In this document: positions 4,194 through 6,229 of the stretch, piece by piece
How positions within the stretch are numbered: the stretch's first letter is position 1
Layout: the number at the start of each line of letters is the position of its first letter
Origin: Lachnospiraceae bacterium
Lineage (GTDB): Bacteria; Bacillota; Clostridia; Lachnospirales; Lachnospiraceae
Direction of reading: 5' to 3'
NCBI GenBank assembly: GCA_900772685.1
Contig: CAAGRP010000398.1
Span: 1 to 6,229, forward strand
DNA length: 6,229 nt
The notes under the pieces: generated by a model
Told to the model about the DNA's origin: nothing
Seen by the model: the letters and a program-made list of their open reading frames with translations, nothing else
Databases searched by the model: none
Translations under genes and position numbers: made by a program

Positions 4194-4646
4194 CTATCCA
4201 ATCCTCTCAAGCACAGTGCCGTTCATTCTCAAGAGAACAGTACCCCATTCGGAGAATTCGGGGTAGGTGAAGTTATGGACATATGCAATCGGCTGCATTG
4301 CCTTCAAGTCCTCTCTTTCCTGTTCCCATTCAGACTCATCGGAAGAAATAGTGAGAAGGGTAAGCATATCGCCGAGTTCTTCATAACTGTTATAGATTGC
4401 GGTGTAGACCCGGCAGCCGTATGTGGCTTCAAGGTCCATTACGGCATCACAAAATGGTGCGACCCCCTCACCCCCATGTTCACGATAAAGGGAAGCCTGA
4501 TTTCCGAAAAATGGGATTGCACGGAATTCTGTATCATTAGCGAAACACGCATGGTAAATATCATATGAGGCGACAGTGGGGATACCAAGAATATTCAATC
4601 GGTATTCTTCCTCTTTAATGAAAGCGGTTGTCATGTCTTCAGTCAT
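4194..4646 (-). CDS. Hypothetical 150-aa acidic protein
   Basis: An AAGGAGG SD lies shortly before ATG 4646. The protein is acidic and soluble, with four Cys and Trp only in the C-terminal half. Its last 30 residues (AYVHNFTYPEFSEWG, then TVLLRMNGTVLERIG) follow a pattern, aYVxNxxxPxxSExGxv...G.L.RiG, that I recall at the C-terminus of uncharacterised proteins of Firmicutes mobile elements. No enzyme motif or nucleic-acid-binding domain is apparent. It is followed without a gap by the 103-aa gene, and preceded by an 18-nt spacer from the degenerate zinc-ribbon gene. Function is unknown. Confidence 0.83.
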   Translation of the reverse strand: MTEDMTTAFIKEEEYRLNILGIPTVASYDIYHACFANDTEFRAIPFFGNQASLYREHGGEGVAPFCDAVMDLEATYGCRVYTAIYNSYEELGDMLTLLTISSDESEWEQEREDLKAMQPIAYVHNFTYPEFSEWGTVLLRMNGTVLERIG

Positions 4647-4663
4647 TTCGAATTCCTCCTTGC

Positions 4664-4867
4664 TTAATAATTAATAACGTTAGTGCTTTTATTTATTGTA
4701 TAGCAAAATGACATTGGACACATCACCTCTAGCTCATCCAAGTCTCCGTCGATGCCAAAAGTTAGACTCCCTTCATTTTCTGTCGCAGTGTAAATGCATC
4801 CACATTCGGCGCATGTAAATCCGAAGAGCCGCACCGGGTTTTTGCCATCCTTTATGATCTGTATCAT
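4664..4867 (-). CDS. Zinc-ribbon-like 67-aa protein with a degenerate second knuckle
   Basis: The start is set at ATG 4867, where a GGAGG SD lies about 5 nt upstream. An in-frame GTG at 4879 would overlap that SD. The N-terminus (MIQIIKDGKNP) and C19-x2-C22-x-C24 (TCAECGCIYTA) match the beginning of a common small phage zinc-ribbon layout, in which a second CxxC follows 20-30 residues later. Here the second site is C50-x4-C55 (CPMSFC), so the spacing is wrong for a standard knuckle. Metal binding may be altered or lost, although C19, C22, C50 and C55 could still form a site. The central segment is acidic (FGIDGDLDELEV). The gene begins 2 nt after the upstream stop. Confidence 0.84.
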   Translation of the reverse strand: MIQIIKDGKNPVRLFGFTCAECGCIYTATENEGSLTFGIDGDLDELEVMCPMSFCYTINKSTNVINY

Positions 4868-4869
4868 TT

Positions 4870-5073
4870 TTACCTCCACCCGATAATCTCATAATCAGGG
4901 TATTTCGTCATGAATTTCTGGATAGCCTGTCCACCGTTCTTTGCCCGGACCCGCTTACTGTGAATGAGTCTTTTGTTGACATAGTCGTCATACTCCTGGT
5001 CAGAGTAATTGAAGTCAAACGGCAACGCTGCTTCTCTGGGGTCAATATACTCGACGATAAACTGGAAGGTCAT
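4870..5073 (-). CDS. Hypothetical 67-aa protein
   Basis: An AAAGGAGA SD precedes ATG 5073. The acidic N-terminal half contains YIDPREAALPFDFNYSDQEY. The C-terminal half (KRVRAKNGGQAIQKFMTKYP, then DYEIIGWR) has the VxAxxxxxAIxxFxxxxPxxxII pattern seen in small alpha/beta proteins of mobile elements, recalled from memory. There is no Cys, membrane span or catalytic motif. It follows the MazG-like gene by 17 nt and is followed after 2 nt by the zinc-ribbon gene, so it belongs to the same transcript. Function is unknown. Confidence 0.82.
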   Translation of the reverse strand: MTFQFIVEYIDPREAALPFDFNYSDQEYDDYVNKRLIHSKRVRAKNGGQAIQKFMTKYPDYEIIGWR

Positions 5074-5090
5074 ATTTATTCTCCTTTCAA

Positions 5091-5462
5091 TCAGTACCCA
5101 ATTCCGTAAAATTCATCCATTTTTTCAAGTCTATCAAGACGTTTCTTTTCGCGATCAATTTTAACGTCAATCGCTGACCATAAATTTTCTTTACTAAAGT
5201 CACACGCCTCTGAAATATAACTCAAAACAATATAAACATCAGCCAATTCTTCAAGAACCAACATATTAGAATCTGGAGCCTCTCGCATATATTTACTGAT
5301 TGCTTGAATAAGTTCCGCGAGCTCTTCCTGTGCGATACTGAGCTTTTTAGATTTCCCATCGCGCTTCAGACTCCTGTCAATCGTTGGATCCCAATCCTCA
5401 ACATGGAGATTGTGCATATTTCGGTTGCCGTATTCTTTAATGAATTCTTCCTTATTCAACAC
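5091..5462 (-). CDS. MazG-like nucleotide pyrophosphohydrolase
   Basis: Proteins of the MazG/all-alpha NTP pyrophosphohydrolase superfamily hydrolyse (d)NTPs or modified nucleotides to the monophosphate and PPi using Mg2+ held by acidic residues on two helices. The required ExxE...ExxD signature is present: E47-x2-E50 in AQEELAELIQ and E72-x2-D75 in VLEELADVYIVL, 21 residues apart. Flanking helices and a charged C-terminus (DREKKRLDRLEKMDEF) fit a 123-aa single-domain version, the size typical of phage-encoded members. The start is GTG 5462, with an AGGAGG SD 6 nt upstream; the adjacent TTG is less favoured. It overlaps the preceding zinc-ribbon gene by 11 nt. Likely role: shaping the nucleotide or alarmone pool for the element. 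The exact substrate cannot be told from sequence. Confidence 0.92.
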   Translation of the reverse strand: MLNKEEFIKEYGNRNMHNLHVEDWDPTIDRSLKRDGKSKKLSIAQEELAELIQAISKYMREAPDSNMLVLEELADVYIVLSYISEACDFSKENLWSAIDVKIDREKKRLDRLEKMDEFYGIGY

Positions 5463-5655
5463 TGAATTCCTCCTTGTTAATTCTGATTATCCCATATTTC
5501 ATCCAAGCATAAAGCGAGGCTTTGCAGGACAGGCATAGATCAACGTCATCATCATGGTATTCTCCGATTCTTTTCAACCTGAGATCGCCCGATCTCTGAA
5601 AACCACCGTCTCCTTCGTAGAGAGTCCCGCACCGATCACATTTCTTTGCATTCAT
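5452..5655 (-). CDS. Zinc-ribbon protein, 67 aa
   Basis: The start at ATG 5655 is chosen because GGAGG lies 7 nt upstream. An earlier in-frame ATG at 5706 would lie inside the terminator stem and adds a hydrophobic stretch that is not conserved in this kind of protein. Two knuckles, C6-x2-C9 (KKCDRCGTLYE) and C41-x2-C44 (DLCLSCKASLYAWMKYG), form a four-Cys zinc ribbon. Arg/Lys-rich and Asp-rich segments lie between them. The CDRCG...DLCxxC...W arrangement is common in small prophage proteins of unknown role. It heads the cluster and overlaps the MazG-like gene by 11 nt, so coupled translation is likely. Confidence 0.86.
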   Translation of the reverse strand: MNAKKCDRCGTLYEGDGGFQRSGDLRLKRIGEYHDDDVDLCLSCKASLYAWMKYGIIRINKEEFSVE

Positions 5656-5669
5656 TGTAAAACCTCCAT

Positions 5670-5724
5670 AAAAATAAAAAAGAGAAGCAGTGACACAGAA
5701 ATACACAGCGTGTCACCGCCTCTC
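5670..5724 (-). terminator. Strong intrinsic terminator after the lipoprotein gene
   Basis: A 15-bp stem (5682-5696 with 5710-5724) includes two G-U pairs in the minus-strand RNA. The loop has 13 nt. The tail is U6-A-U5 (5670-5681). The GGAGG of the next gene (5663-5667) follows the tail after only about 2 nt, so transcripts of the downstream cluster either read through this site or begin at a promoter inside it. None is visible. Confidence 0.92.
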
Positions 5725-5754
5725 ATTTATGTAGTTGTAAATTATGCGACTTGT

Positions 5755-6024
5755 GTCAGTCCCGTTTGGATGATTATTGCTCGGATGTGGCCGGAATCGC
5801 TTCATCAAGGAATTCCTTTATGTACTCTTTGCAGCCCTCTTTGAATGCCTCAAATTCGTCATCTGAAATATCTTTCCCGTCAAACGTATCTTTCAGATCA
5901 TCTTTCGACAGGCCATCAATCTCGGCATAGACAAGCGTATAAAGGTTGTCACGGCCGAAGAGTGCCGCTCCCATGGCAATAGATGCTTTTGCATCGTCGT
6001 TAATCCCGTTTGGATACTGCTCGG
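5755..6024. repeat. Imperfect direct repeat at the lipoprotein gene 3' end
   Basis: The segment 5999-6024 (coding EQYPNGIN) recurs imperfectly at 5755-5784, spanning the gene's stop codon. The copies share TCCCGTTTGGAT and TGCTCGG exactly and differ by a 4-bp insertion plus a few substitutions; the insertion in the distal copy places the TAA stop. This suggests an old partial duplication of the lipoprotein gene. Confidence 0.55.
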
Positions 6025-6136
6025 CCGTCGATTGCTTCATGTAGTCATAGCCGAGTTTCTTGTAATCCGTACCGCAGGAGGTGAGAGAAATGCAAAGGAC
6101 AATAGTCAGGATAAGCGCAATAAGACGTTTTTTCAT
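5774..6136 (-). CDS. Small lipoprotein
   Basis: Residues 1-21 form a classic lipoprotein signal: MKKR, a hydrophobic core (LIALILTIVLCIS) and the lipobox LTSC, with C21 as the expected lipidated residue. After removal, the mature 100-aa acidic protein would be tethered to the outer face of the membrane. It begins GTDYKKLGYDYMKQS and ends in charged helices (DDLKDTFDGK, DEFEAFKEGCKEYIKEFLDE) with one extra Cys. No enzyme or binding motif is recognised. The start at ATG 6136 has an AAGGGAG SD. The gene stands apart from the downstream cluster, with a promoter upstream and a strong terminator downstream. Its role (cell-envelope protection, exclusion or cargo) is unknown. Confidence 0.9.
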   Translation of the reverse strand: MKKRLIALILTIVLCISLTSCGTDYKKLGYDYMKQSTAEQYPNGINDDAKASIAMGAALFGRDNLYTLVYAEIDGLSKDDLKDTFDGKDISDDEFEAFKEGCKEYIKEFLDEAIPATSEQ

Positions 6137-6169
6137 GATGTGGTCTCCCTTCGTATTATGTACGTTATT

Positions 6170-6197
6170 ATCTTATCATGTTTTTCAGAAATATCAA
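6170..6197 (-). promoter_or_regulatory. Candidate sigma-A promoter for the lipoprotein gene
   Basis: On the minus strand TTGATA (6192-6197) and TAAGAT (6170-6175) are 16 nt apart, with a TG one base before the -10 (extended -10). This lies about 35 nt upstream of ATG 6136, in a 93-nt non-coding stretch that is otherwise AT-rich and shows no other feature. Confidence 0.6.
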
Positions 6198-6229
6198 GAG
6201 CGATTTTTCAGCCATTCTAATTTATGCGA

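Noticed and set aside
5656..5706. N-terminal extension of the zinc-ribbon gene to 5706
   Set aside because: It would be encoded in the terminator hairpin and U-tract. ATG 5655 has GGAGG at 7 nt.
1..6229. CRISPR array, tRNA, rRNA or riboswitch
   Set aside because: No regularly spaced repeats beyond two copies, no tRNA- or rRNA-like sequence, and intergenic gaps too short for a riboswitch aptamer were seen on either strand.

Overview
The window looks like part of a Firmicutes mobile element, most likely from a gut-type Clostridia (Lachnospiraceae or Ruminococcaceae-like) host. The composition is moderately AT-rich. Strong AGGAG-type Shine-Dalgarno (SD) sites precede nearly every start. Every convincing gene lies on the minus strand, the genes are very small (46-155 codons apart from one of 283), and they abut or overlap, often by ATGA. 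Several products resemble the small proteins of prophage early regions or integrative elements: a MazG-like nucleotide pyrophosphohydrolase, several CxxC microproteins, an 'NPATIV/W..G.KTVVKCQ' type protein and small HTH proteins. No structural phage gene, integrase, relaxase, rRNA, tRNA or CRISPR array is visible, so phage versus plasmid or integrative element cannot be settled here.

In transcription order (right to left): (1) 6229-5670 is a separate unit, with a promoter near 6170-6197, a 120-aa lipoprotein gene and a strong intrinsic terminator. (2) 5655-3673 is a tight cluster of seven genes: zinc ribbon, MazG-like, 67-aa unknown, degenerate zinc ribbon, 150-aa unknown, 103-aa unknown and a Cys-rich CxxC/CHxxC microprotein. 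(3) 3672-3377 holds a 109-nt AT-rich gap, a 46-aa single-pass membrane microprotein too short for ordinary gene calling, and a second intrinsic terminator. (4) 3355-1490 starts with a 283-codon ORF that appears to be two genes joined in frame, with an SD and ATG inside. It continues with a 74-aa protein, a hidden 47-aa two-helix membrane protein, and 58-, 62- and 82-aa proteins. (5) 1489-1 looks like a regulatory cassette: an excisionase/MerR-type HTH plus coiled coil, a 155-aa protein built from two copies of one unit, two adjacent paralogous small HTH proteins, and a partial ORF that runs off the left edge.

The region seems to be an early or accessory module: nucleotide-pool control (MazG-like), small metal-binding adaptor-like proteins, two membrane microproteins and several DNA-binding proteins. 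The most interesting points are the in-frame nested gene at 2504-3355, two terminators placed directly against the SD of the next gene (suggesting attenuation or antitermination), and repeated signs of duplication: the HTH pair, the two-unit 155-aa protein, a possible repeat in the 283-aa protein, and an imperfect direct repeat at the lipoprotein 3' end. Most products have no assignable function, and all family resemblances are from memory of motifs without a database search.
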